In this document: positions 21,801 through 32,292 of the stretch, piece by piece
How positions within the stretch are numbered: the first letter of the stretch is position 1
How the letters are laid out: every line of letters starts with the position of its first letter
Assembly: GCA_016710685.1 (NCBI GenBank)
Contig: JADJVC010000006.1
Location: 1 to 64,000 of the forward strand
Direction: 5' to 3'
Source of the DNA: Flavobacteriales bacterium
GTDB lineage: Bacteria > Bacteroidota > Bacteroidia > Flavobacteriales_F > PHOS-HE28
DNA length: 64,000 nt
Translations under genes and position numbers: made by a program
Notes under the pieces: generated by a model
Told to the model about the DNA's origin: nothing
What the model saw: the letters and a program-made list of their open reading frames with translations, nothing else
The model's database searches: none

Positions 21801-24800
21801 CCTGACCGGTCGGCCCTTTGTGCAAATAAGCACTCCGGCACTGTACGGTCCCGGCTTTACGTTCAACGCACACCATAACATGCGCATCCGCGTGGAGACG
21901 CGCTTTAAGATCGTTTGCAATATCGGCCCCACCAGTGAACCGGTTTCTGTCAACAACCAAATTTTCCTGACAGCACACACACACGCAGGTCCGTTGGCAA
22001 ACGTTGAAAATGAATTCCCGGACCCATCCGTGACTTTCATCACGTTTGATTGCAGTGCTCCGGGTGTCAATTGCGATGATTACCAATACTACTGCACCAA
22101 AAAAGGCGCGGGTTTCGAACTGACCGGGTATGTGTTTAATGTGAACACGAATGCAGCATCTTTCCGCGGCACCTGTGCTTATGGGCCAGCCTACACGTAC
22201 CGCTTTTCGATAGGTGCTCCGCTGAACGGCTGGGGTGGCGGTACACCTACAAATGCCTTCCCGAACGAATTCCGCAATTGGATGCGCCTGAGCGGCGCGT
22301 CCGGTTGGTTTGACGCAATAAGCCCAGCGGGTTGGGCCAATGGTAGATTGGGGCTTGCTGAGAATACCCGTGGAGGGATCCGACCAGGGCACTTGGCAGG
22401 AGACAGGAGGCTTACTCTGGCCAATGGACAAGGCATCACCTATGCACCGCAATTATCGATCGGTGGCACGCCAAGGGCTCAGGTCATTTCCAACCTGTCC
22501 CAGCCGTTGAACTACACCAACGGCACAGTGGCCGATACCGCAACGAACAAGTTGTTCTTACCAGACGATGGTTATTCGCTGCAGGTTGAATTCATCTACG
22601 AAGCAAACTGCAACACTCCCAGTGGGCCGGCTCAACTGACTTACTTCAACCCCAACCACTACGATTACGCTCACGGAAGGGACGTTCAATTCGGTTGGGG
22701 TGCCAGCGGTCCCCTGCCTGGAGTTATCGGGAACACTCCGGGATTGTCGCTATCATACCACCGCCCAGTATTGTCCTTGGCGTCAAACCTGAACATCAAT
22801 TCGCCGACTACTTGCTGGGACAACATCGTGCTTGGGCATAACACCACGGACGCCACCAATCCGGCTCATAGTACGTTTTCCGCCAACAGTTTGTGGGTGG
22901 GCATCGACGAGAACCCGGGTGCACCACTACTGGACGGCATGGACGTGGAATCGATTTACTACAAGCACAATAGTAACGCCTATGCACCCTTGTCGTTGAA
23001 CGTCCAGTCGGGCGTTAAATATCCAATACCGGTAGCTGTCATTTCTTCGGACCAGGTCCGTATAAAAGTTTGTGCCACCGTGCCTTGCATTGTTCCGTTG
23101 AACCAAGACCACAACCAAGGTTCGGCTCCCGGGGATGCACCCGAAGGCGATGCCGAAGTGGACTTATACACCGGTTGGTCTTGTGGAGCGCCATCAGGGC
23201 CATTGACCAGTGATTGCAGTGCGAAAGAGATTTTGCGCTATGTGCCGAATACACCTCAGCTCCAAGTCCCTTCCGTAACGGTGGTGCCGGTATCCTGCGA
23301 CCGCTACAGGTTGACCATGGAGGTGAAAAGCACAGGAACTGGACCCGTTACAGGACTAGAGGTTGGAGCCAACGTGGCGATGTCCGCTGGTGCAGGGTGG
23401 ACCTATGTGCCCGGCACTGCGCAATTGCTTGACAACACGCAACTCTTACTCGGTACCGCAGGGGTGAATTTGGCGGAACCGATTGCTTCATCCACTGGAT
23501 GCGTAACCGGAACCGATCAAATGTACTGGTCCCTCACACCAGCATCTTGCATTTCCTGTAGCCCAGCGCTTCAGACTCTTCTTACCGATGGCCTGTGCCC
23601 AACAGGGAACCCGTGCGCCAAGGCTTATGTCACCTTTGAAATAACTCGCGACTCCCCCAATTGCGCCGCGATGACAGCGCCAGTGCAGGTTTGGGCACGA
23701 TCTTCAGCATGCGGAGTACTCTGCCAAGTCCAAAGCACAGTTATAGCAACAACCGTTGCACCAGCGGTGGATATCGTAGCATCTCTTTCTTCTCCAACGA
23801 TAACCGACTGCGCAGTTGGGTCTGCGGTGGATCTCGTGATCACACCCACCGGCCAAACAATTTCCGATGTGGCCGTTACACTGCAGCTTCCGAGCGGACT
23901 AGGAGTTGCATCGTCCCCAGCCACGGGTTGCGCCACGTCCGTGGAAGTCACCGGCAGCACTGTTGTCTGGCATTTTACCGGGCCTATGCCACAGGCGCCA
24001 TGCACGCTATCGGTTCAACTAGCACCAGTTACATGCGTTCAGGCTACCTACCCCATTACAGCATCGGCCACAACGGCTTGCTGCAACCTGCCATTGGGCG
24101 GCGCAACGGGCACGGTCTCCGTTGAGGTGAGCGGCGAAAACTGTGACCTGAACATCTCCACCGACCCGACTCCGTCGCTTTGCAATGGTCCATGGGCAAA
24201 CTCCCATGTGCTTTGCGGGGTGGGTGGCAATGTGCCCATTCAGTTCAATGGGAACAACTATTTCTTCCGCGATGTTGCCGGTGCCTTTGTGCAATACAAC
24301 AGCGGGCAAGTGTGGACACTGACGGGTGAGATCGAAAACATACAGACCACTTCAGACCGTTATTGGGTGCAGCTCTACTTCGAGGCACCCACAGCCCTGA
24401 ACGCTTGGGGCGGAGCCATATTGGGAACTCCTCCGGTCGGCGCGGATTGGTCCATCTATCATGTAAGCTCCAACCCTTCCTGGCCCAGCCAATTCGTGGG
24501 TGCAGGTTCAAATGTCGGGGCCGTGTACACCATTTCTGCCGGTAACAATGGCACCCCGGGACCTTCCGGCGAATACGGTTTCCAAACCGGATTCGGGGCT
24601 TGTCCTTCGCACCCGAATGAAAATGCGGTTGGGTTCTCTTTCCTTGCTGCTGGAAACAATGGGGGCAGCGATCGCGGGACAAATTTGTGGCACACTGTTT
24701 TGCGACTTTGATTGGTCACACTACTTCAGTGCCTGTAACGGGTCGCTCATTTTGAATTGGGTTGCAACGGTAGGGAACACGTATTCCATAACCCTATACC

Positions 24801-26833
24801 ACTCCGACGGCACAGTCGCGGATGTTGTAAGTGCGTCCTACCCACAAAGCGCTGTCACCATTGGCGGCCTGTGCAACGACACCTACCATGCCACAGTAAC
24901 ATGGGGCTCTGGTTGTTCTACAAGCGTAACCGGCATCGTGTTGGAGAATGGCATCGAACCATTGTCCGGTATCGTGGATTTCCCAAACACGGCCTGCACC
25001 ACTTATGATGCATGCGTGGCGGCGATCAACGTTACTGGTGGAACATCGCCATATCATGTAGAGTGGTGGTGGCAAAGCATCTATCCGGGCGGCACACCTG
25101 CTGTTACTGCCCCGGATGAACTGCATTGCCACCTTCCGCTAAATGAGGAAAGCTGGGGCAAGATCATCGATGCCAACGGCTGCCATGTAACGTACAAGTA
25201 TTACATCAGCGAGCAGGCCCGGCCGCTGTACAACGTGACCAGCACAAATGCTTGCGGGGCAAATGGTGGTTCCATTTCCCTTGACCTGTTCTTCAACACT
25301 GACCAGCCACACACCTTGGATTGGTCCGGACCGGATGGATTCTCTGCAACCGGTCCGCAATTGACTGGGCTTGCACCCGGCGACTATGTCCTGAATGCTT
25401 GGTCGTTCGATCTGGGTTGTGCAGAAGAACAAACCATTTCCATCATCAACGACTGCCCTTGTGAGATCCCCTTGGAGATGGTCCTTCAAACGGACGCAAA
25501 CGCCGCGGAAACCTCATGGGAAATCCTTGATCAGGCCAACAGCACCGTGGTATGCAGCGGAAGTGGATACCCGAATTCAACCGTGATCACCGACAATACG
25601 TGCTGTTTGAACGACGGATGCTACAGGTTGCGGGTGTTGGATGCCTCAGGTAATGGGATGTCCATGGGGAATGCGGGTGGCTATATCCTTCGCATACAGG
25701 ACGGCCAGAACCGGCTGATCGATGATCGCAACAATTTCAGCACCGGGGCGGTCAGTGCGATTTCGGGAAACCAAGGGTTCTGCTTGCCGATCAGCACCAT
25801 GGCGCCCTTGTTCTCCAGTCAGGATAAACTGGATTGGGTCAATGGGCAATTCCTTGTGATCACTGCTGACCCAGCTGTGAGTGCGGCTTGGGTACCCGGT
25901 GGAACAAACGCCCAGCAAAGCGCAACAACCGGATATGAAGTCTGGTTCTATGACCCGAACGGTACCTACAGTTACAAGCGTTTCCGCAACCACTCCACCA
26001 GTGATGGTTATGGAACAGGCGCTACGCGGGCATGCCACCTTCGTGTTAATGGAGCCAATGGATGGGCAACTGCAAATCACATTCCGCCCTATACCCTGAT
26101 GAACATCCGGGTTAGGACCCGTATCAATGGTGTTAACGGCGAATGGGGGCCTGCGTTCAGATTCAAGATCGATCCAGAGCGAGCCGCTTGTCCGTTGACC
26201 CATTTGATAGACGACCCGGCGCAGCAGTATTATAGCTGTGGTGTTGTGAGGACGCTAGGCAATGGATCAGGGAGCAGGGTTTATGCCCAACCGGTTCCAG
26301 GGGCGAACAAGTACCAGTTCCGTTTCAGGTTACCCGGTACGAGTTTCGAGGTGATCCGAACCCTCACCACCTACATCTGCCAGTTGAACTGGACAGGACC
26401 CACTGCACTTCAGCCCGGTAACACTTACGATGTTCAGGTCCGGGTCAGCAAGGACAATGGCGTTACCTGGTGCATCTCGGATGACAATTGGGGAGATATT
26501 TGCACCGTTACAATACCCGGTGCGGGAATGGCTCAGGGAAGCAACTCTGGCTCTATCGTAACCCAAGAAACGGGCTTGCAACTTTGGCCGAACCCGAACA
26601 GCGACCATCGTGTGAATTTCCGCCTCAACGGATTGGATATTGCGGACCTGGGCGAGGTGGAGTGGAAGATGTATGATGTCCTTGGACGTGTTGCAGTTTC
26701 CACACGGATCCAGTTGGAGGACGGTTCATTGCAGGGCAATGTTGACTTACCATCAAGCATCTCTCCAGGTCCATATCTGGTCAAGATTTTTGTTGGCGAC
26801 CAGGAATTCGTCGGATCCCTGGTGGTGCATTAA
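18843..26833 (+). CDS. giant T9SS-exported surface protein, about 2,660 residues (three apparent frameshifts)
   Basis: The signal peptide is MATAKNLLVCLLLLAACALP...VLAQ, chosen over an upstream in-frame ATG at 18753. The body is Cys-rich, Thr/Ser/Pro-rich beta-sandwich sequence resembling conserved-repeat/Ig-like adhesin domains. Frames join at the G run 19524-19526 (missing G, LTGGGVDPSTVTGIRYFYNN), the G run 20740-20743 (missing G, DLLGDHPLTITTTAGD) and the T run 24698-24701 (extra T, NLWHTVCDFDWSHYF). The last join is the least certain; a separate gene starting near 24660 would lack a signal peptide. The C-terminus has a T9SS type A sorting domain (LQLWPNPNSDHRVNFRL ... GPYLVKIFVGDQEFVGSLVV). 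Likely cell-surface adhesin or matrix protein; ligand unknown. Confidence 0.7.
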
Positions 26834-26855
26834 CCTGCTTGAGTTGCGTTGAAGA

Positions 26856-26889
26856 AAAGCGCTGCCCCGCATTAGCGGGGCAGCGCTTT
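26856..26889 (+). terminator. intrinsic terminator after the giant surface protein
   Basis: A perfect 15-bp stem (aaagcgctgccccgc / gcggggcagcgcttt) with a 4-base loop (atta) starts 22 bases after the stop. The T run after the stem is short, so termination is likely but unproven. Confidence 0.8.
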
Positions 26890-26950
26890 CGTTATGATCG
26901 TTGCATCGTGCGATGATCGTTGTTGAAGCACCTTTGCTTCCACTAAAGCC

Positions 26951-27949
26951 ATGCCCCGCATCTCCGTCCTGCTCCCCTACCACAACGCGGCCCCGACCCT
27001 CGATGCCGCCATCAACAGTATAGCTGCACAAACCCATACCGACTGGGAGCTACTGCTGATAAACAATGCGTCCACGGACGAAAGCACAGCGTTCGCCAAA
27101 CATTGGGCAGCAAAGGATGATCGCATCCGGCTGATCGAAGAACCGAACATCGGCGTAGCGCGCGCGCTGAACACCGGACTGGCACACACCCAAGGCCGCT
27201 ACATCGCCCGCATGGATGCCGACGACATCAGCCATCCCGAACGCTTCGCGAAGCAGGTCGAATTCCTGGAAACGCATCCGGAGATCGGCGTGCTGGGAAC
27301 GCAAACAACGTTCACCACTTCCGTGGCAAAGAGCATCGGCATGCGCTGGTTCACGCAGTGGCAAAACGCGATACTCAAACCGCACGACCACTATGTAAAA
27401 CGCTTCGTGGACGCACCGCTCGCACACCCCACGGTAATGTTCCGTCGCGAACTCGTGGAGCAACATGGCGGTTACGATACAGGCCCGCTGCCGGAGGATC
27501 ACGAGCTATGGTTACGCTGGATGGATGCAGGAGTACGCTTCGCGAAACTGCCCGAAGAACTGCTCACGTGGAACGACCATGCGCATCGCCTCAGCCGCAC
27601 GCACGCCAACTACAGCGTGGATGCTTTCTTCACCACAAAGGCGAAGTGGTTGGCCAAGCCGTTGCAACGGAAGTTGAACGACCGTCCCGTCATCATCGCC
27701 GGCACCAGCATGATGTGCCGATCTCGCGCCCGCATGTTGGAGGCGGAAGGCATCGCGGTTCATGCATTCACCGATGTGAAACCGCGTCTTGTTCCGGGCT
27801 ACGCATTCATTCCTCACGGCGAGCTTCCGGCTTCCGGTGAAGCGTTCATCGTCTCCTTTATTTCGCAGCGCGGTACCGGTGATCGCATTGCGGAGTTCTT
27901 GGCTTCGCGGGGACTGGTGGAGGGAGCGGATTTTGTTTTGGCGGCATAA
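26951..27949 (+). CDS. family 2 glycosyltransferase with C-terminal nucleotide-fold-like extension
   Basis: The GT-A domain starts ISVLLPYHNAAPTLDAAINS, with the donor-binding DxD at Asp89-Ala-Asp91 (RMDADDISHPERF) and the acceptor-side acidic motif LPEDHELWLRW. It should transfer a sugar from a nucleotide-sugar in the cytoplasm. After about residue 235, the segment RPVIIAGTSMMCRSRARML...VHAFTDVKPR looks like a small Rossmann-type unit (beta strand, glycine turn, helix, second strand ending in Asp) and is not part of a usual GT2 domain. Total 332 residues. No sugar-pathway partners are adjacent. Confidence 0.85.
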   Translation: MPRISVLLPYHNAAPTLDAAINSIAAQTHTDWELLLINNASTDESTAFAKHWAAKDDRIRLIEEPNIGVARALNTGLAHTQGRYIARMDADDISHPERFAKQVEFLETHPEIGVLGTQTTFTTSVAKSIGMRWFTQWQNAILKPHDHYVKRFVDAPLAHPTVMFRRELVEQHGGYDTGPLPEDHELWLRWMDAGVRFAKLPEELLTWNDHAHRLSRTHANYSVDAFFTTKAKWLAKPLQRKLNDRPVIIAGTSMMCRSRARMLEAEGIAVHAFTDVKPRLVPGYAFIPHGELPASGEAFIVSFISQRGTGDRIAEFLASRGLVEGADFVLAA

Positions 27950-28002
27950 GGTTCACCAGGCTCCACCGACAAGCCGGCCGGGAATAGCGCTGGGCGGGAC
28001 AC

Positions 28003-28030
28003 GTTTTTTTGACAGGATTACAGGATTTAC
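28003..28030. repeat. TTTTTTTGACAGGATTACAGGATTT-type repeat
   Basis: Two copies of acaggatt(t/a)a follow a run of seven T in the gap between the glycosyltransferase and the DUF5694-like gene. It resembles a dispersed intergenic sequence type; no coding content. Confidence 0.55.
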
Positions 28031-28119
28031 TCTCGCCTTCGGCAAGCTGCTCGCTGGACCGAAATGTCGATTGTTCGATGCGATTTCCCACCGACCCTAC
28101 CTTGCACCAAACCAATACC

Positions 28120-28995
28120 ATGCGTTCTACCTTCATCTTTCTCACCAGCCTCACATTGGCTGGCGCTGCACTAAACGCAACTGCGCAAGGCACGCTGCCA
28201 AGTCCCGACTCTATCCTCATCGCGGGCGACCCGCTACCGCACGTGCTGCTGCTCGGCACCTTCCACTTCGACTATCCGGACCTCGATGCGCACGTCACCG
28301 CCAAGGACGAACGCGTAGATGTGCTTTCCCCGGAAAGGCAGCAGGAATTGCAGGAATTGCTCGATGTGGTGATGCGTTTCAAACCGAATAAACTGTGTCT
28401 AGAAACCGACGGAAATTGGTTGATGCTCAAATACCGCGAACATCAGAAAGATGGAAAACCAATGGGACGCAATGAGTACTACCAGATCGGTTTCCGTGTG
28501 ATGGACCGCGCGCAATTGGACACCGTTTACGCCGTGGACGCGGGTTCCATCGTAGACGAGCTGTACATGGGCAAAGACAGCCTGACCCACCGCCCGTGGC
28601 TTGATAGCTTGTTCGAGGGTTGGAGCTATTCCGACGACAGTGAATTGTCTAAACGCTACTCCGATTGGTACACGGCGGAAGACAAAGCCAAGAACGAAAA
28701 CACGCTACTGGAGCTGTTCCTGCACATGAACGACGACCATGTGCTGGACCGCGGATACGGCGCGTACCTCACCGGCTCGTTCACGACCGGCGGGCACCGC
28801 GGCGCGGACATCAACGCGATCAATTGGTACGACCGCAACCTGCGCATCTTCCGTAACATCCAGGACATCACCACTTCGCCGGACGATCGCATTCTGGTGC
28901 TTTTCGGCGCAGGCCACATGGGCATTTTGAAACAATTGTTCGACTGTTCTCCGGAGTTCAACCGTGTGCGTTTGGCTGAACTGGTGAATGAATGA
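28120..28995 (+). CDS. secreted DUF5694-like protein (TraB/ChaN-like fold suspected)
   Basis: The start at 28120 gives a signal peptide (MRSTFIFLTSLTLAGAALNA...AQ); an upstream in-frame ATG at 28009 would add repeat-derived sequence. The mature protein has HVLLLGTFHFDYPD near the start and LVLFGAGHMGILKQLF near the end. This pair of His-containing motifs resembles DUF5694 and, more loosely, the TraB/ChaN superfamily. A predicted hydrolase- or metal-binding role is inference only. Its stop overlaps the start of the next gene (ATGA at 28992-28995), so the two are translationally coupled. A possible -7 element TACCTTGC sits at 28098-28105. Confidence 0.7.
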   Translation: MRSTFIFLTSLTLAGAALNATAQGTLPSPDSILIAGDPLPHVLLLGTFHFDYPDLDAHVTAKDERVDVLSPERQQELQELLDVVMRFKPNKLCLETDGNWLMLKYREHQKDGKPMGRNEYYQIGFRVMDRAQLDTVYAVDAGSIVDELYMGKDSLTHRPWLDSLFEGWSYSDDSELSKRYSDWYTAEDKAKNENTLLELFLHMNDDHVLDRGYGAYLTGSFTTGGHRGADINAINWYDRNLRIFRNIQDITTSPDDRILVLFGAGHMGILKQLFDCSPEFNRVRLAELVNE

Positions 28996-30398
28996 ATCCG
29001 ATGGAAAACAAGACCGTACTTCCCGTTGATACCGTGCCGCTGAAAGCGCTGCGCAGCCATTTCGACAGCGCCGCCACACGGCCTTACAAGGCACGTCGCG
29101 AAGCGTTGCGGGCCTTGAAGCGCGCATTGAAAAAGTACGAAGAAGCGTTGCTCGAAGCCATGCACGCCGACATGCGCAAGCCGCGCTTCGAAGCTTACAT
29201 GGCGGACGTCGGGATCGTGTATGCGGAGATCAACGATGCACTGGAAAACCTGAGCGAATGGATGCAACGCGCGGACGTGTCCACGCCGATAAGCCTGTGG
29301 CCTGCGAGCAGTTCCGTGCATCCGCAGCCGTTGGGCGTGGTGCTCATTATTTCTCCGTGGAACTATCCCGTAGTGCTCGCGCTTTCGCCTTTGGTGGGTG
29401 CCATTGCAGCCGGGAACTGCGCGGTGGTGAAGCCCGGTAACGAAGCTCCGCGAACAGCGGAAGTGCTGGAGCAGGTCATCGCGGAAGCGTTCCGGAAAGA
29501 ACATGTGCTTGTCGTGCAGGGATCTGGCAGCGCCGTGGTCCCGCCCTTGATCGACGCGTTCAATTTCGATCATATCTTCTTCACCGGAAGCACCAATATA
29601 GGCCGGAAAATCTTGGCACAGGCCGCCCCGCAACTCACGCCTGTCACCTTGGAGCTCGGTGGAAAAAGTCCCGCCATCGTGGACCGGAAGGCGAACATCG
29701 ACCAAGCGGCGAAGCGCATCGCTTGGAGCAAATTCTTCAACGCCGGCCAAACCTGCATCGCCACCGACCACGCCTTGGTGCATGCCTCGGTGATGGAACC
29801 TTTCCTCGCCGCTTTCGCGAAGCACACCGAAATCTTCTACGGAACGGATCCACAACAATGCCCGCATTTCGCACGCTTGGTCAACGACAAAAACTTTGAG
29901 CGAGTGAAGAGTTACCTCAGCAATGGCCGCATCCTTTTCGGCGGCCAGCACGATGCAACGGAGCGCTACATCGCACCCACTGTGCTCGCGGATGTTCCGT
30001 TGGAAAGCTCCGTGATGAAAGAGGAGATCTTCGGGCCGATACTACCCGTGATCCCGTGGAACGAACCCGAGGAAGTGCTCGCGATCGTGCGCCGGAATCC
30101 AACGCCGTTAGCGCTTTACGTCTTCAGCAAAAACGGAAAAACACAGCGCTATTTCACGGAGCGCATCGCCTTCGGCGGCGGGTGCATCAACCACTGTCTG
30201 CTGCATTTCGGCAATCCGGAACTGCCGTTCGGCGGCGTGGGCACCAGTGGCATGGGACGTTACCACGGCAAGCGCAGCTTCGATCTGTTCAGCCACCACA
30301 AAGGCTTGGTCAGCGCCGGATGGCTGCCGGAGCCGGGTGTTCAGTATCCGCCGTATTCCAGTTGGAAAGAGCACGTGCTGCGGTTGGCAATGAAGTGA
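28992..30398 (+). CDS. class 3 (fatty-aldehyde type) aldehyde dehydrogenase
   Basis: It should oxidise aldehydes to acids with NAD(P)+. Visible landmarks: cofactor region ISPWNYPVVLALSPLVGAIA, FTGSTNIGR, general-base Glu in LELGGKSPAIV, catalytic Cys in NAGQTCIATD, and the C-terminal PFGGVGTSGMGRYHGKRSFD plus FSHHKG typical of class 3 enzymes (ALDH3). Length of 468 residues is normal. The coupling with the preceding secreted DUF5694-like gene is unusual, as one product is exported and the other cytoplasmic. Confidence 0.93.
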   Translation: MNPMENKTVLPVDTVPLKALRSHFDSAATRPYKARREALRALKRALKKYEEALLEAMHADMRKPRFEAYMADVGIVYAEINDALENLSEWMQRADVSTPISLWPASSSVHPQPLGVVLIISPWNYPVVLALSPLVGAIAAGNCAVVKPGNEAPRTAEVLEQVIAEAFRKEHVLVVQGSGSAVVPPLIDAFNFDHIFFTGSTNIGRKILAQAAPQLTPVTLELGGKSPAIVDRKANIDQAAKRIAWSKFFNAGQTCIATDHALVHASVMEPFLAAFAKHTEIFYGTDPQQCPHFARLVNDKNFERVKSYLSNGRILFGGQHDATERYIAPTVLADVPLESSVMKEEIFGPILPVIPWNEPEEVLAIVRRNPTPLALYVFSKNGKTQRYFTERIAFGGGCINHCLLHFGNPELPFGGVGTSGMGRYHGKRSFDLFSHHKGLVSAGWLPEPGVQYPPYSSWKEHVLRLAMK

Positions 30399-30431
30399 TT
30401 GACCATCTGATGTGCGAGATCCGCTGATCAG

Positions 30432-30671
30432 CTATTCGACCTTGGCTAATCGTTCAGCGCGCTTCGGCAGCAGGCGATCGCGCACCAGCAGCATGTGCTT
30501 CTCGTCGCATTCGAGCGATGCCACACAACGGCCTTGCACCATCGTGGTGAACGTGCGCGGCTCCGCTATGCCGTTGGTCGCGCAGAACTCCTCTACGTGA
30601 TGGCAGAAGTGCTCGGCAGTGCCTTGGGCGTCCGGCCCAAGAAAATCCCAATGGAAACGAAGTGTAGGCAT
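30432..30671 (-). CDS. small conserved-looking hypothetical protein
   Basis: A 79-residue protein (MPTLRFHWDFLGPDAQGTAEH...) with no signal peptide or membrane span. The sequence has a compact alpha/beta look (HFCHHVEEFCATNGI, RTFTTMVQGRCVASLECDE) and coherent composition, and it fills a gap opposite in direction to both aldehyde dehydrogenase genes. I do not recognise a family with certainty. It could be a chance frame, but codon use and the clean fit between neighbours favour a real gene. Confidence 0.55.
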   Translation of the reverse strand: MPTLRFHWDFLGPDAQGTAEHFCHHVEEFCATNGIAEPRTFTTMVQGRCVASLECDEKHMLLVRDRLLPKRAERLAKVE

Positions 30672-30706
30672 ACTGTTTCTCGGTAATTATGGCAAAGGTC
30701 TGCATT

Positions 30707-30782
30707 TCGTTGCGTCCGTTGCGAGCGTCGCGGTTCAAATCCTTCGTATTCCCTTTGCGCTCTTTGCGTCTTTGCAGTGAAA
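30707..30782. repeat. TTGCGTCCGTTGCGAGCG / CTTTGCGTCTTTGC repeat region
   Basis: Two quasi-periodic units (gttgcgtccg ttgcgagcg and ccctttgcgc tctttgcgtc tttgcagtga) fill the gap upstream of the second aldehyde dehydrogenase. Period about 9-10 bases. Confidence 0.55.
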
Positions 30783-30801
30783 ACCCCAACCCCGCCAGTG
30801 G

Positions 30802-30809
30802 TAAATTTG
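30802..30809 (+). promoter_or_regulatory. -7 element TAAATTTG before aldehyde dehydrogenase
   Basis: Exact match to the Bacteroidota -7 consensus TAnnTTTG. It ends only 4 bases before the ATG at 30814, which implies a nearly leaderless message or a start further downstream. Confidence 0.4.
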
Positions 30810-30813
30810 CACC

Positions 30814-32287
30814 ATGCCAAAAGCAACCAAATCCCGGAAACCCGCGAATGCCGCGAACGCCTTGTTCACCCCGGCCAACTACATCAACGGCGCTTGGAAA
30901 AAGAAAGGCGACGGCTCCTTCAACACCGTGGTCGACAAGTACCTTGGCAAGGAGCTGGCGCAAATTCCGCATGCTACTGCAGCTCAAATGGAAGAAGCCA
31001 TCGCCGCCGCGTATGCCAGCCGCGCAGTAGTGCAAAAACTCAGTGCAGGCGAGCGCAGCGACAAGTTAGAGGCACTCGCCAAGCTGATCGAAAACCGTGC
31101 GGACAAACTCGCAATGCTGATCGTGCAGGAAGGCGGAAAACCCATCGGCTATGCCAAGGGCGAGATCGCGCGCTGCGTCACCACCGTGCGTACCGCTGCC
31201 GCCGAGGCGTTGCGGTTCAGTGGCGAAATAACTCCGATCGACTTCGGTGCCGGCGCAGGAAAAACGGCGTTCACGAAACGCTTTCCCATTGGCGTGATCG
31301 GTGCGATCACACCGTTCAATTTCCCGCTGAATTTGGTACTACACAAAGTAGCACCGGCAATGGCCGTAGGCTGCCCCGTGGTGCTGAAGCCCGCGCCACA
31401 AGCGCCACTCAGCGCATTTGCTTTAGCCGCCATGATGGAGGAGATCGGCTGGCCGAAGGGTGCATTCAGTGTCCTGCTCTGCGCCAAACCCTGTGGCGGA
31501 ATTGTTGGTGAAGGACGAGCGCATCGCGATGCTCAGCTTCACCGGAAGCGACAAAGTGGGCTGGCATTTGAAAGCGATCTGCGGCAAGAAAAAAGTAGCG
31601 CTTGAACTCGGTGGAAATGCAGCTGTCATCATCGACAAAGGCACCGACCTCGCCGCCGCTGCGAAGAGCGTGGCCATGGGTGCCAACCTCTACGCAGGGC
31701 AAACCTGCATCAGCACACAACGCATTTTCGTGGTGAACCAAGAGTTTGAAAAATTCCGCGACTTGTTGGTGAAGGAATACAAAGCACTGAAGGCCGGGAA
31801 CCCCGCTGATGCCGCAGTTTCCGTGGGTCCTATCATCGATAAAGGGCACTTCGAACGCATCGGCTCATGGCTTCAAGAAGCCGTGAAAGGCGGTGCCAAA
31901 CTCCTGGCCGGAGGCAAAGCCGTGGATGCCAAGCGCAACGTCTTCGCCGCAACACTGCTCACGGGCACCAAGCATTCCATGAAGGTGGATTGCGCGGAGG
32001 TCTTCGGCCCCATCGCTATTGTAGAACCCGTGAAGGATTTCGCCGCTGCAATTGCCCGCGTGAACGACAGCAACTACGGCCTGCAAGCGGGCGTGTACAC
32101 CAACAACTTCCAGCACGTAAAAATGGCGCACGAAGAACTCGAAGTGGGCGGCGTCATGATCAACAGCATTCCCGGTTTCCGCATCGACAGCATGCCATAC
32201 GGCGGCATCAAAGACAGTGGCCTGGGCCGCGAAGGATTGAAGTACGCAATGGAGGAAATGAGCGAGCCGCGGTTGATCGTGTATTGA
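30814..32287 (+). CDS. NAD(P)-dependent aldehyde dehydrogenase (frameshifted)
   Basis: The first frame carries the cofactor-binding half (GVIGAITPFNFPLNLVLHKVAPA, PVVLKPAPQAPLSA) and the second frame carries FTGSDKVGWHLKAICGKKKV, the general base in LELGGNAA, the catalytic Cys in YAGQTCISTQRIFV and the C-terminal PYGGIKDSGLGREGLKYAMEEM. The frames join between about 31474 and 31490 (GAFSVL then APNPVAELLVKDERI), where one base is extra. Joined length is about 490 residues, normal for the family. The C-terminal motif fits the succinate-semialdehyde/lactaldehyde-like or phosphonoacetaldehyde-like subgroup; substrate not deducible. An indel is far likelier than a pseudogene because both halves are well conserved. 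Confidence 0.85.
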
Positions 32288-32292
32288 AGAAG

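Noticed and set aside
21340..22452. 370-codon antisense frame within the giant surface protein
   Set aside because: No coherent domain; the plus strand has signal peptide, sandwich domains and T9SS tail.
24500..26833. Separate secreted protein starting near 24500 or 24660
   Set aside because: No signal peptide at either start; one extra T at 24698-24701 joins it smoothly to the upstream protein.
28656..29951. 431-codon antisense frame over the DUF5694-like and aldehyde dehydrogenase genes
   Set aside because: Shadow frame with His/Arg-rich composition; the plus-strand genes are clearly real.
30728..30745. tRNA-like T-loop string (GGTTCAAATCC)
   Set aside because: No acceptor, D- or anticodon stem can be formed around it; it lies inside the intergenic repeat array.
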